A stretch of DNA of 16,195 nucleotides. Origin: Bacillota bacterium. GTDB lineage: Bacteria; Bacillota; Clostridia; Peptostreptococcales; Thermotaleaceae. The notes below the pieces were generated by a model. The model searched no databases and was not told where the DNA came from. It saw only the letters and a list, made by a program, of their open reading frames with translations. Positions 6,830-14,925 of this stretch are shown here, piece by piece (position 1 is the stretch's first letter; every line of letters starts with the position of its first letter). The DNA is taken from assembly GCA_023623095.1 (NCBI GenBank), contig JAMNXX010000051.1, positions 1-16,195 on the forward strand, read 5' to 3'. A program made the position numbers and the translations under genes.

Positions 6830-6906
6830 TGGCGGGCCCACAGGGACTCGAACCCCGGACACACGGCTTAGAAGGCCGTTGCTCTATCCAGCTGAGCTAT
6901 GAGCCC
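6830..6906 (-). tRNA. tRNA-Arg (anticodon TCT)
   Basis: A 77-nt cloverleaf with acceptor GGGCTCA/TGGGCCC, anticodon stem ACGGC/GCCGT, loop CTTCTAA (TCT, reads AGA) and an encoded CCA. Confidence 0.95.
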
Positions 6907-6911
6907 ACACT

Positions 6912-6985
6912 TGGAGCGGATGATGGGAATCGAACCCACGCTACCAGCTTGGAAGGCTGGAGTTCTACCATTGAACTACATCCGC
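6912..6985 (-). tRNA. tRNA-Gly (anticodon TCC)
   Basis: A 74-nt cloverleaf with acceptor GCGGATG/CATCCGC, anticodon stem CCAGC/GCTGG, loop CTTCCAA (TCC, reads GGA) and an encoded CCA. Confidence 0.95.
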
Positions 6986-7004
6986 CCAGATAAAATTTTG
7001 GGAA

Positions 7005-7081
7005 TGGTCGGGGTGGCAGGATTTGAACCCGCGGCCCCCTGGTCCCAAACCAGATGCGCTACCAAACTGCGCTACACCCCG
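7005..7081 (-). tRNA. tRNA-Pro (anticodon TGG)
   Basis: A 77-nt cloverleaf with acceptor CGGGGTG/CACCCCG, anticodon stem CTGG/CCAG, loop TTTGGGA (TGG, reads CCA) and an encoded CCA. It is the first tRNA of the operon. Confidence 0.95.
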
Positions 7082-7100
7082 ATTCCGACTGACAAACTAT

Positions 7101-7129
7101 AGTTTACCACATAACCTTTGCCGGGTCAA
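7101..7129 (-). promoter_or_regulatory. Promoter of the tRNA operon
   Basis: On the minus strand TTGACC (7129-7124) and TAAACT (7106-7101) are separated by exactly 17 bp, as for a vegetative sigma-A promoter. The first mature tRNA base is at 7081, about 20 nt downstream of the -10 box. Confidence 0.7.
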
Positions 7130-7343
7130 AAATTATTATTTTGTTTTTCGGGGTGTTTTATGGTGTTTCAGCATTATTATAATGATTCTCTCTGTTTATC
7201 TTCCTTTCACGTTAAATTGCTCTTGATTTATCCTAGATTCTTCGTTTCCAATAAATTCATATTCGATTCCCTTATCTTCAGAAAAAACGGAACGCATTCT
7301 CTGAAGGATTTTTCGAATCGAAACAATCAATGGATTGGCTTCG

Positions 7344-7940
7344 TTATATGAATTTTTTCAATTCATTTTTCAGTTTTTCAAGTGCCTTCGCCCGATGGCT
7401 GATCTTGTTTTTCAAAGAAGGCGGCATTTCAGCAAAAGTTTTTTGAAATGCTTCTACAATAAAAAGCGGATCATACCCAAAACCATTTTCCCCCTTTTCT
7501 TCATACCCGATCTTCCCGAGAATTTCTCCCCGAACGCTGAGTTTTCTTCCGTCTGGAAAAGCAACTGCGATGACCGAAACAAATTTTGCATTCCTCTTTT
7601 CAAAAGGGACTTCTTCTAACAGACGAAGCAATTTTTGGTTGTTCTCTCGATCCGATGCATTTTCACCGGCAAATCTTGCAGAGTAAACGCCAGGTTTGTT
7701 TCCAATCGCTTCTACTTCCAATCCAGAATCATCTGCAATTGCAATATTGCCAGACGCATTCATGACTTCTTGTGCCTTCTTCATTGCATTTTCTTCGAAA
7801 GTATTTCCATCCTCTATAATTTCTAGATCCGCAAGGCCCACTTCATCCATGCTTTTGATATCCAGTGAAAAATCCTTAAGAATTGCCTTGATTTCTTCTA
7901 GCTTATGCTTGTTTTTAGATGCTATCACTACCCTATTCAT
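7344..7940 (-). CDS. rdgB: XTP/dITP diphosphatase (RdgB/HAM1 family)
   Basis: This house-cleaning enzyme hydrolyses ITP, dITP and XTP to monophosphates, keeping deaminated purines out of nucleic acids. The 198 aa fit the family. Signature blocks are [14 protein letters not shown] at the N-terminus (substrate loop), [14 protein letters not shown], the metal/catalytic [32 protein letters not shown] and the C-terminal [11 protein letters not shown]. The ATG at 7940 lies inside the 3' end of rph (8-bp overlap), implying co-transcription and translational coupling. The rph-rdgB order is the one known from Bacillus and many Clostridia. A metallophosphoesterase gene often follows in such loci; here the tRNA operon follows instead. 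Confidence 0.95.
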   Translation of the reverse strand: MNRVVIASKNKHKLEEIKAILKDFSLDIKSMDEVGLADLEIIEDGNTFEENAMKKAQEVMNASGNIAIADDSGLEVEAIGNKPGVYSARFAGENASDRENNQKLLRLLEEVPFEKRNAKFVSVIAVAFPDGRKLSVRGEILGKIGYEEKGENGFGYDPLFIVEAFQKTFAEMPPSLKNKISHRAKALEKLKNELKKFI

Positions 7941-8712
7941 TTTTTTCTGTTTCCTCCGCTTTTATTTTTTCCGTTTTTCCTATTTTTTCTGCCAATTCTC
8001 CCAATACTTCTCTTTGCATTTCGATCAGTTCAGAATTCCCCTTTTCTGCCAATTCCAAAAGTGCCATCAATTCATCCCGATTAAAGGGAGAATCTTCTCC
8101 TGTGCCCTGTATCTCCACAAATTCTTTTTTATCAGTCATGACCACATTCATATCTACTTTTGCGTTCGAATCCTCCTCAAAACAGAGATCCAATAAATGC
8201 ATTTCATCGACAACGCCTACACTGATTGCTGAAACAAAATTTTTTACGGGAAATTGCTGAATTTCTTCTTTCTCATGCAGTTTATGTAATGCTTCCACCA
8301 ATGCTACAAAAGCTCCTGTGATCGAAGCTGTCCGCGTGCCTCCGTCTGCCTGGATCACATCGCAGTCGATCCAGATCGTTCGCTCCCCTAAAGATTCCAG
8401 ATCCACAACAGAACGAAGCGCCCTACCGATCAATCTCTGAATCTCCTGAGTACGCCCTTCTACCTTTCCTCTGCTGGATTCCCGTACTTTTCTCGTCTGT
8501 GTAGAACGCGGCAGCATTCCGTATTCAGCCGTAATCCAGCCTGTTCCTGTGCCTTTTAGAAAAGGAGGGACTTTTTCTTCTACAGATGCCGTACAGATAA
8601 CTTTTGTATTCCCCATCTCTATCAGAACAGAACCCTCTGCATATGCCAAGAAATCCTTTGTGATGCGAATAGGCCTTAATTCATTAAATCTTCTTCCGTC
8701 TATCCTTTCCAT
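7933..8712 (-). CDS. rph: Ribonuclease PH
   Basis: This phosphorolytic 3'-5' exoribonuclease trims tRNA 3' ends and normally works as a hexamer. At 259 aa it is slightly longer than the usual 240-250, because of a charged tail ([18 protein letters not shown]). Diagnostic segments are [13 protein letters not shown], the [20 protein letters not shown] strand, [14 protein letters not shown], the phosphate-site region [17 protein letters not shown] and the active-site [18 protein letters not shown], followed by VDMNVVMT. The ATG at 8712 has AAAGGGG upstream at rather long spacing (about 14 nt). It overlaps rdgB by 8 bp and is the first gene of that operon. Confidence 0.96.
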   Translation of the reverse strand: MERIDGRRFNELRPIRITKDFLAYAEGSVLIEMGNTKVICTASVEEKVPPFLKGTGTGWITAEYGMLPRSTQTRKVRESSRGKVEGRTQEIQRLIGRALRSVVDLESLGERTIWIDCDVIQADGGTRTASITGAFVALVEALHKLHEKEEIQQFPVKNFVSAISVGVVDEMHLLDLCFEEDSNAKVDMNVVMTDKKEFVEIQGTGEDSPFNRDELMALLELAEKGNSELIEMQREVLGELAEKIGKTEKIKAEETEKNE

Positions 8713-8755
8713 TTTTAATTGTTCTTCCCCTTTCTTATTCTTTTCGGTCGAATTT

Positions 8756-8783
8756 ATTTTATCATATATATAGAAGATTCCAA
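8756..8783 (-). promoter_or_regulatory. Probable promoter of rph-rdgB
   Basis: On the minus strand TTGGAA (8783-8778) and TAAAAT (8761-8756) are 16 bp apart, and TGA just before the -10 makes an extended -10 element. The site is about 45 bp upstream of the rph start. Confidence 0.5.
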
Positions 8784-8882
8784 CAGGGAGTATCGATATC
8801 TCAATAATGTATTTTGTTATAGATAATAGCGCATTGCACCTCTCCCCTCTTCTTTTTCAAAATCATATACCGGAACGTATAT

Positions 8883-8911
8883 TTGTCGTGCCGGATGAGT
8901 TATGATAAAAT
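8883..8911 (+). promoter_or_regulatory. Probable promoter of the MoxR-VWA operon
   Basis: TTGTCG (8883-8888) and TAAAAT (8906-8911) are 17 bp apart, with TGA before the -10 (extended -10). The start codon is 150 bp further on, so the transcript would have a leader of about 145 nt. The promoter is divergent from that of rph. Confidence 0.55.
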
Positions 8912-8947
8912 AAGTTCGGATAGGAATCTGATTCCACTGCAGTGCCC

Positions 8948-8987
8948 TCTTATCTGCACATGTTTTACTAACCCACTGCAAATAAGA
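8948..8987 (+). other. Stem-loop in the MoxR-VWA leader
   Basis: TCTTATCTGCA (8948-8958) pairs with TGCAAATAAGA (8977-8987) with a single C-A mismatch and an 18-nt loop. It lies in the predicted untranslated leader, between the promoter and the ribosome binding site. No U tract follows. I do not recognise a known riboswitch class. Confidence 0.45.
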
Positions 8988-9062
8988 TGGAAATCTGCTA
9001 TTCGTTTATATATAATTATCCTATTATGTATGTGATATACGGTATACAGGAGGTATGTTTTT

Positions 9063-9890
9063 ATGTTATCGCAAAAAAATTTCAATCAATTTACAGGCAG
9101 TACCACATACATCGTTTCAAAACCGCTACAACATGCAGTCAACATCGCTATCGCTTTAAAGAAACCCCTTTTAATCAAAGGAGAGCCTGGAACGGGAAAA
9201 ACCATGCTTGCTCAGGCAATTGCAGATTCATTAAATAAAAAACTGATCATATGGAATATTAAATCCACCACAAAAGCACAAGAGGGTTTATACGTATACG
9301 ATACGGTACAGCGTTTGTACGACAGCCAGTTTGGAGACAACGAAGTAAGCAATATCAAACAATATATCAAATTGGGCAAATTGGGAGAGGCCTTTACATC
9401 CGATGAACAAGTGGTTTTGCTCATTGATGAGATCGACAAAGCGGATCTGGAGTTTCCAAATGATTTGCTGTGGGAACTGGATCAAATGAATTTTTACATC
9501 CCAGAAACCAAAGAAACGATCACAGCCAAACACCGCCCTATCGTTATCATTACCAGCAACGCTGAAAAAGAACTCCCGGATGCCTTTCTCCGCCGCTGTA
9601 TATTCCACTATATTGAGTTTCCTGATCCGGAGACGATGGAAGAAATCGTTCGTGTACATTTCCCGGATGTTGAGGACAAACTTCTTGCCGGAGCGATAGA
9701 AGCATTTTATGAAATCCGGAGCCTTCCAAATATTCATAAAAAGCCAAGTACATCAGAACTGCTGGATTGGCTTCAAGCTTTAATGCTAAGCGGTATCGAA
9801 CCGGAACGCATCAAGAAAGAAATTCCTTTTGCGGGCGTCCTCCTCAAGAAAAATCAAGACATCGATATTTTGCTAAAATACTGCATATAG
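9063..9890 (+). CDS. MoxR-family AAA+ ATPase
   Basis: This 275-aa AAA+ ATPase of the MoxR group works, in characterised cases, as a chaperone with a VWA partner to insert metal cofactors or activate an enzyme complex. Walker A is GEPGTGKT (40-47), Walker B is VVLLIDEIDKAD (117-128), sensor 1 is IITSNAEKELP (N166), and FLRRC (176-180) gives candidate arginine-finger residues. A short lid domain follows. The ATG is preceded by AGGAGGT (9048-9054) at 8-nt spacing. The VWA gene begins 45 bp downstream on the same strand, so the two are co-transcribed. The pair resembles CoxD/CoxE, NorQ/NorD, CbbQ/CbbO and RavA/ViaA arrangements, but no client enzyme is nearby. The substrate is unknown. Confidence 0.9.
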   Translation: MLSQKNFNQFTGSTTYIVSKPLQHAVNIAIALKKPLLIKGEPGTGKTMLAQAIADSLNKKLIIWNIKSTTKAQEGLYVYDTVQRLYDSQFGDNEVSNIKQYIKLGKLGEAFTSDEQVVLLIDEIDKADLEFPNDLLWELDQMNFYIPETKETITAKHRPIVIITSNAEKELPDAFLRRCIFHYIEFPDPETMEEIVRVHFPDVEDKLLAGAIEAFYEIRSLPNIHKKPSTSELLDWLQALMLSGIEPERIKKEIPFAGVLLKKNQDIDILLKYCI

Positions 9891-9935
9891 ATTCGACGCA
9901 TTTTCCAGGCTTTTGTCTGAGAGGAGAATTGAATC

Positions 9936-11129
9936 ATGTTTACAGCCTTCTTTTATTATTTACGAAGTACCGATTTAAATGTATCGATCAACGAATGGCT
10001 CAGCCTCATGGAAGCATTAGATCAAGGATTATGCAAAAACTTAACAGATTTTTATCAGCTCTGCAGAGCCGTATTGATTAAAAGTGAATCGGATTATGAT
10101 AAATTTGATGTGGCTTTTGCCGAATTCTTTAAAAATATAAAGTCTTATGAGGAAATTCCTGACGAGATATGGCAATGGCTAAATAAAGAGCTGCCGGATG
10201 ATCTCCCTCCGCCGAAAGGAGATCTATTCTTTGAAGAGAAGCCATTAGAAAAAATTATGTCTCTTTTGAAAGAAAGAATCAAAGAACAAAAAGAAGAACA
10301 TCACGGCGGAAACTATTGGATCGGCACGCAAGGAACCTCTTTTTTTGGGCACTCCGGTTATCACCCCGGTGGAATCCGTATCGGTGGTGAATCGCGGCAC
10401 CAGTCTGCTGTTAAAATCGCCGGCGAACGTCGTTTTCGAGATTTCCGAAAAGACACCACATTAAACATCCGCCATTTTCAAATGGCGTTTCGAAAACTGC
10501 GTGAACTTTCCAGCCGAGTCGATGCCCCCAAAACGGAGTTGGATCTCGATGAAACGGTTCAACAAACCTGCAACAATGCAGGCCTCTTGAAAATCGTTTG
10601 GGAACGGCCGCGGGTTAACACCATTAAACTCCTTCTTTTTATGGATTCGGACGGTTCCATGTGGCCGTACAGCGAGCTGTGCAACCAACTTTTTCAAGCC
10701 GCTCACCAATCCAATCATTTTAAAGATCTAAAGGTTTATTATTTTCATAATTGCATCTATGAACATCTCTATAAAGATCCCACCTGCACACGCAATCGGT
10801 GGGTCGATACAGAATGGGTTTTTAACAATTATGACAGCGAATACCGTTTGATTCTCGTGGGGGATGCCAATATGGCCCCAAGCGAGCTTATGAAACCGGG
10901 GGGCAATGTAGAGCTGGGCTTGTACAACAAAGTCCCCGGGATCGATTGGCTCAGGCGGATCCGGAAACATTATCCCCGCAGCATCTGGCTCAACCCGATC
11001 CCAAAAGATCATTGGCCATATAAACGAGGCGCCTTCACGATCAACAAAATCAGTGAAATCTTCCCTATGTTTGATCTGACGCTTGATGGATTAGAGGGAG
11101 GGATTCGAAAATTAAAAGCTCCCCGCTAA
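9936..11129 (+). CDS. CoxE-like VWA-domain protein
   Basis: This 397-aa protein is the likely partner of the MoxR ATPase encoded just upstream. The N-terminal half is helical and acidic with a Pro-rich turn (LPDDLPPPKGD). It is followed by a glycine-rich conserved block (130-152) reading GTSFFGHSGYHPGGIRIGG, then VKIAGERRFRDFRKD. The C-terminal VWA domain starts near 229. Its metal site is DSDGSM (237-242), so the first MIDAS serine is replaced by Asp compared with canonical DxSxS. VYYFHNCIYEHLYKD, RLILVGDANM and the closing WLNPIPKDHWPY are typical of the CoxE-like subgroup. The ATG at 9936 has AGGAG at 9-nt spacing. No signal or membrane segment is seen. A strong terminator follows. The function is not known beyond the chaperone-pair analogy. 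Confidence 0.85.
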   Translation: MFTAFFYYLRSTDLNVSINEWLSLMEALDQGLCKNLTDFYQLCRAVLIKSESDYDKFDVAFAEFFKNIKSYEEIPDEIWQWLNKELPDDLPPPKGDLFFEEKPLEKIMSLLKERIKEQKEEHHGGNYWIGTQGTSFFGHSGYHPGGIRIGGESRHQSAVKIAGERRFRDFRKDTTLNIRHFQMAFRKLRELSSRVDAPKTELDLDETVQQTCNNAGLLKIVWERPRVNTIKLLLFMDSDGSMWPYSELCNQLFQAAHQSNHFKDLKVYYFHNCIYEHLYKDPTCTRNRWVDTEWVFNNYDSEYRLILVGDANMAPSELMKPGGNVELGLYNKVPGIDWLRRIRKHYPRSIWLNPIPKDHWPYKRGAFTINKISEIFPMFDLTLDGLEGGIRKLKAPR

Positions 11130-11159
11130 AAAACCAGTGGAATCCACTGGTTTTTATTT
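11129..11159. terminator. Terminator after the VWA gene
   Basis: AAAAACCAGTGG (11129-11140) pairs with CCACTGGTTTTT (11144-11155) across a 3-nt loop, followed by ATTTT. Its A-rich base allows use on the minus strand for gerM as well, whose stop is at 11160. Confidence 0.88.
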
Positions 11160-12182
11160 TTAATATTGATTTGCAAAAGCAGGAACAACAATGGGCTCTT
11201 GCTGCGAAACCCCTTCATTTTTTATTTCTTCACCGTTTACCAAAATCTTTACACCGAGCACATCCGGATATTGTTCTCTTACCGTCAGCCCAAAAGCCTT
11301 TGCTACACTTTCTATCACATTTTTATTTTCTACAACCTCTAAGACTTCTTCTGTAACATTGATATTGGCAATGCCATTATGCATATCCACGCTTACGACC
11401 TGAGTTCCCTGTGGAATGCTGGTAAACAATCCCGATTCACTTGGAGGTCCTTTTACCAGCGCGTCTAATGCATCTAATATATTAGGCTTTGCCCCTTCCT
11501 GCGTTTCTACAGGTACTGTTACCGGTACGAAATAGGTCTCTAAACCATTTGTCGTTCCTTCAAAATAGACAATTGTCTTGCTTTTGCTGGAAGCATCTCC
11601 TAAATAATTGATCTGCTCCCGATTGAGCAGTTCAGCAAGATTTGTTCCATACTTCAGATTTTCTAAGGGCTTCCCCTCCACCATAATCTGAACACTGTCT
11701 ACCGTTGCAAATTCTGAAAGCGTATAGACAACTGCTTGGATCAAGGCGACTTCCTCTTCCTTTGTCGTATAATTGAGAAAATCCTCTGTGAAATCAACTT
11801 TACATACACCATCACGAATCGTCATTCCTCGTATCTCCGTATTGGCCGGTATAACAGGAATCAATCCAATCCCCTGAACATCTTCTCGATTGGCCGGTGT
11901 ATCGATCATTGCCTTAAGTGCCGTCTTTGCAATCCCTCTGCCGTCTGTCCAGGGCAGCTTTCTCATAACCGGAACCAAAAACCCTTTATCATCCTTGTAA
12001 TATAAAACCGTATCCCGAAGCGCCTCGCTTTCCTGAACATCATCGACGCTCTCTATCACCTCGGAAACCGGTTCTTCCTCCTCAAACCAGCTCTGAAGCA
12101 TGCTGATCGGACCGTTACAACCTGCAAGGATAAGCATCATACAAACCAACAAAATTGCGATGGCTCCTCTGCAATTTTTCAT
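11160..12182 (-). CDS. gerM: GerMN-domain lipoprotein
   Basis: This 340-aa exported lipoprotein contains two GerMN domains. GerM in Bacillus is needed for normal sporulation and germination, in connection with peptidoglycan and the engulfment complex. The N-terminus is a lipoprotein signal (hydrophobic IAILLVCMMLI, lipobox LAGC, acylated C22), then a Glu-rich spacer. GerMN domain 1 spans about 55-180 (GIAKTALKAMIDTP, VCKVDFTEDFL, ALIQAVVYTLSEF). Domain 2 spans about 205-325 (DALDALVKGPPSES, IANINVTEEVL, SVAKAFGLTVREQYP). A GGGGGG run gives the ribosome site. TATAAT (12219-12214) upstream is a possible -10 without a good -35. It lies between the amidase and rph in the same direction, as in related genomes, but the MoxR-VWA cassette now separates it from rph. 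Confidence 0.88.
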   Translation of the reverse strand: MKNCRGAIAILLVCMMLILAGCNGPISMLQSWFEEEEPVSEVIESVDDVQESEALRDTVLYYKDDKGFLVPVMRKLPWTDGRGIAKTALKAMIDTPANREDVQGIGLIPVIPANTEIRGMTIRDGVCKVDFTEDFLNYTTKEEEVALIQAVVYTLSEFATVDSVQIMVEGKPLENLKYGTNLAELLNREQINYLGDASSKSKTIVYFEGTTNGLETYFVPVTVPVETQEGAKPNILDALDALVKGPPSESGLFTSIPQGTQVVSVDMHNGIANINVTEEVLEVVENKNVIESVAKAFGLTVREQYPDVLGVKILVNGEEIKNEGVSQQEPIVVPAFANQY

Positions 12183-12255
12183 TTCATACCCCCCATCCTT
12201 TTATCTTTAGTAAATTATATTAGATAGGGAGCCTAACTATGTCTAAAAGGATCAA

Positions 12256-12392
12256 AAACCGCCCTTCACGGCCATAAGAAAGCCGGAGAAAAAACGAAAA
12301 GGCCTGGCTCCCATAAAATACAGGAAGCAGGCCTTCGTGTTAATCAGAAATTTTTTTAATCTGCTGATAAATCACTGTTAAAAGGGCGGTTT
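12256..12392. repeat. Nested inverted repeats between amidase and gerM genes
   Basis: An outer perfect 11-bp inverted repeat, AAACCGCCCTT (12256-12266) and AAGGGCGGTTT (12382-12392), encloses two inner ones: CGGC/GCCG (12269-12285) and AAGGCCTG/CAGGCCTT (12299-12335). The last is the amidase terminator. If the arms are trimmed by one base, the unit is flanked on both sides by TCAAA (12252-12256 and 12392-12396). No gene lies in this interval. Confidence 0.5.
12289..12335 (-). terminator. Terminator downstream of the amidase gene
   Basis: On the minus strand AAGGCCTG (12335-12328) pairs with CAGGCCTT (12306-12299), with further pairing GCTTCC/GGGAGC inside it, followed by TTCGTTTTTT. It separates amidase transcription from gerM. 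Confidence 0.75.
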
Positions 12393-12401
12393 CAAATTTT
12401 T

Positions 12402-14528
12402 TCAATTGTTTAATAGCACTTCATCAAAATATCTCTTGATACCATTGAAGATTGCTTGCGCAGCTTTTTGTCGGTATGAAGCGGTTGATGCCAGCAACTC
12501 CTCTTCAGGATTTGTCAAAAATCCTACTTCCACCAATACTGCAGGCATTTTGGTATCTCGGATCACGACCAAATTGGGACGGTTTACCACGCCTCTATCA
12601 GGGGCACCCAACTCTGCGCACATCTCTTCCATCATAATCTGAGCAAATCTTTTATTATCTCTTGTCGGATCATTTCCATAATACAGCACCTGAACACCCT
12701 TGATTCCTGGGTCGTTAGGATGAGCATTATAGTGGATGCTGACAAATACAGCTGCATTCCGCACATTGGCTGCATTCGCTCTATCCGACAGTCCGACATC
12801 AACATCGCTCTCTCGAGTCATATACGTATCAAAGCCCGACTCTTTTAACAGCTTTTCCAATCGCTGTGCCGTATCCAGCGTCAGATCTTTTTCTTGTAAT
12901 CGAAGGTTCGGACTAACCGCACCAGGAGCTCTACCTCCGTGCCCTGCATCGATCACAACCAGCCTTCCTGCATATTTTGACTCTTCTAAACCCTTGTTGT
13001 CAAATCGAATCACGATTCGATCGGAACGGCTGCTTTTTGTTTCCAGCGTATAATCTGTCCCATCCGCAAGTTTGAAAATAATCTCGTATTCCTTATCTGT
13101 CGAATCTTTTATCCGGGCATACTCGATGATGTTATCGTAAATTTCCAGAAGACTCTTTTCGAGCTCTGCTACATCCTTTGGAACGCTAATTCTCAATTCC
13201 GAAGCATTTCTATCATATTCCACATCATATCGAACTGATTTTTCGAGGGATAGCGTGGCTGTAGAACGATTGAATGCTTTCTTTTGATAATCAAAACTTT
13301 TCAGCGGTTTTCCGCTTAAGTAAACGACGATATCATTTCCTTCCCGTTCCACGAGAAAATCTTCAGGCGTTTTCCCACTATCCAGGTCTAAAACGACGCG
13401 TACAATTTTGTCATCCGGGTCATAATTGCTATCCGGCGTAAACGGTGCAATTCGGACTCTGCTGACACCGCCTTTTGATACGCTAAGCTGACTCTTGTTG
13501 AAATCAAGTTTGGCATTCAGGACATCAATGACGAGCCGGTTCCCCAGCTTCATGATATTATATGCAGGCGGCTTTTTCGAGCGAATCACGACTGCATCCG
13601 CATTGTATCTTTTTTCTACACGTACATCGGTAACGCTGTTTAAAAACTGCGCACAGATCGTATTGGAATCTTCGTCAAATTCAACGCTATACGCTTTGGG
13701 TGAATCGAGATCGATCACGATCCTCGTTATCTTTTTCGGCTCAACCTGGAAGAGAGAACCTCGGATTTTCATGATTCCCCCTTTATAAATTGCCTTTTCA
13801 AACAGTTTATCGTTTCCGATGCTTTCATCAAACTCGCAATCTGCAATATCCAAAACCAGTCGATCACTACCCCCGTGCTTGCTTCCCTGCAGATAGGATG
13901 AGGTCACATCCGCCTTCCCGCTCAGTTTGATCAATACTTTTGATTTTCTTTCTGAAATGTCATAATCAATATCCTTCACTCGGACTGTTTGAGCTGACGG
14001 AGGAGATACCGGTGTTTTTGATGAACCCGAAGAATCTACCGGTACCGTTCTGGTGCTTTCAATCCAATTTACTTCATACCCCAATGTCTCCGATACAAAC
14101 CGCAGCGGCACCATCGTCCGATAACTACCCTGATATCCATATAGTTTCGGTGGAACACCATCCGGAAGGGAAACTGTTTTGCCATTGATGGAGGCTTGAC
14201 TGCTGTCAATCTTAAGGACGATTTTCTTATCTTCTGTCTGAATGGTTACTTCATATGTACGCTGATCCCAGTATACTTCGGCTCCCAAATTTTCTACGAC
14301 CAGTCGAATCGGTACCAAAGTACGATCTTGATGCAAAATGGCAGGAACATCCCCAACTACATTTTTCCCGTCGATCTTTAAAGAAACCACATGGACCCGA
14401 TGTTTTTTCTGGGTTGTCCCATCTACAACATCAATTGTGTTTTGTCCGCCCTGCACAGCAAATGCTGGAAAAACTGCTCCTAAAACGATTGTGCATACCA
14501 GCATGATAAATACAAGATGTCTTCTCAT
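12402..14528 (-). CDS. N-acetylmuramoyl-L-alanine amidase with stalk and AMIN domains
   Basis: This secreted zinc amidase cuts the bond between MurNAc and the stem peptide. From the ATG at 14528 it has 708 aa. It starts with a signal peptide (MRRHLVFIMLVCTIVLGAVF, cut after AFA). A copper-amine-oxidase-like stalk domain follows (about 50-165) with two TLVPIRLVVENLG / TMVPLRFVSETLG repeats, then a Ser/Pro linker. Two AMIN-type beta domains cover about 180-420; these often bind peptidoglycan. The catalytic Amidase_3 domain (about 522-708) shows VIDAGHGG (His), RLQEKDL (Glu), FVSIHYNAH (His) and VEVGFLTNPEE (Glu). The frame extends to a TTG at 14573, and the only good ribosome site (AAGGGGG, 14555-14549) sits inside that extension, so the start is uncertain. 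Similarity to CwlD/AmiC/LytC-type enzymes is clear; the exact role, vegetative or spore, is not. Confidence 0.88.
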   Translation of the reverse strand: MRRHLVFIMLVCTIVLGAVFPAFAVQGGQNTIDVVDGTTQKKHRVHVVSLKIDGKNVVGDVPAILHQDRTLVPIRLVVENLGAEVYWDQRTYEVTIQTEDKKIVLKIDSSQASINGKTVSLPDGVPPKLYGYQGSYRTMVPLRFVSETLGYEVNWIESTRTVPVDSSGSSKTPVSPPSAQTVRVKDIDYDISERKSKVLIKLSGKADVTSSYLQGSKHGGSDRLVLDIADCEFDESIGNDKLFEKAIYKGGIMKIRGSLFQVEPKKITRIVIDLDSPKAYSVEFDEDSNTICAQFLNSVTDVRVEKRYNADAVVIRSKKPPAYNIMKLGNRLVIDVLNAKLDFNKSQLSVSKGGVSRVRIAPFTPDSNYDPDDKIVRVVLDLDSGKTPEDFLVEREGNDIVVYLSGKPLKSFDYQKKAFNRSTATLSLEKSVRYDVEYDRNASELRISVPKDVAELEKSLLEIYDNIIEYARIKDSTDKEYEIIFKLADGTDYTLETKSSRSDRIVIRFDNKGLEESKYAGRLVVIDAGHGGRAPGAVSPNLRLQEKDLTLDTAQRLEKLLKESGFDTYMTRESDVDVGLSDRANAANVRNAAVFVSIHYNAHPNDPGIKGVQVLYYGNDPTRDNKRFAQIMMEEMCAELGAPDRGVVNRPNLVVIRDTKMPAVLVEVGFLTNPEEELLASTASYRQKAAQAIFNGIKRYFDEVLLNN

Positions 14529-14634
14529 TTGTCTTTTAATTTTTATATCCCCCTTCCATCTGAAACTCCACAAATCCTAACTGCTCAACGATCTTTTCTT
14601 GCCTTTCGACAAGAAAGCCGTCTCTTCATATCCA

Positions 14635-14664
14635 TTTATATCACTCATAGCTAGATTATGTCAA
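14635..14664 (-). promoter_or_regulatory. Promoter of the amidase gene
   Basis: On the minus strand a perfect TTGACA (14664-14659) and TATAAA (14640-14635) are separated by 18 bp, about 105 bp upstream of the likely start. The leader contains a small hairpin, CTTTCTTG/CAAGAAAAG (about 14593-14617), in front of the AAGGGGG ribosome site. The rest of 14665-14925 is AT-rich, with stops in all frames I checked and no gene seen. Confidence 0.65.
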
Positions 14665-14925
14665 TTTAGTTTACAGAATTGTAACCCAGATGTAATATGT
14701 GTAAAAAAGTAGCCAATTATATAACTAGCATCTGGATCTAATTTTACATTTATTTCATTCATTCTTTAATTAGATTAAAGATATCCACAAGTTACTAAAT
14801 TACGTCATAAGTTTTCGATGAGCTTCTTTTTATGTCACTAAAAAAACTTCTTCTATTCACCTTAACTCTTTAATAGATTCATTTTCAAATTATAGGTCTG
14901 CAATAAACATGACTACAAATGGAAA

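Noticed and set aside
6899..7226. Plus-strand frames through the tRNAs encoding peptides such as RMMGIEPTLPAWKAG and GVAGFEPAAPWSQ
   Set aside because: These are the well-known antisense translations of tRNA-Gly and tRNA-Pro genes, not proteins.
7276..7306. Inverted repeat CTTCAGA/TCTGAAG downstream of rdgB as a terminator
   Set aside because: The stem is only 7 bp with a 17-nt loop, and no T tract follows on the minus strand, so I do not call it a terminator.
14690..14740. CCAGATG/CATCTGG repeat and other short palindromes in the AT-rich interval upstream of the amidase promoter
   Set aside because: Seven-base arms with a long, AT-rich spacer are expected by chance in such sequence.
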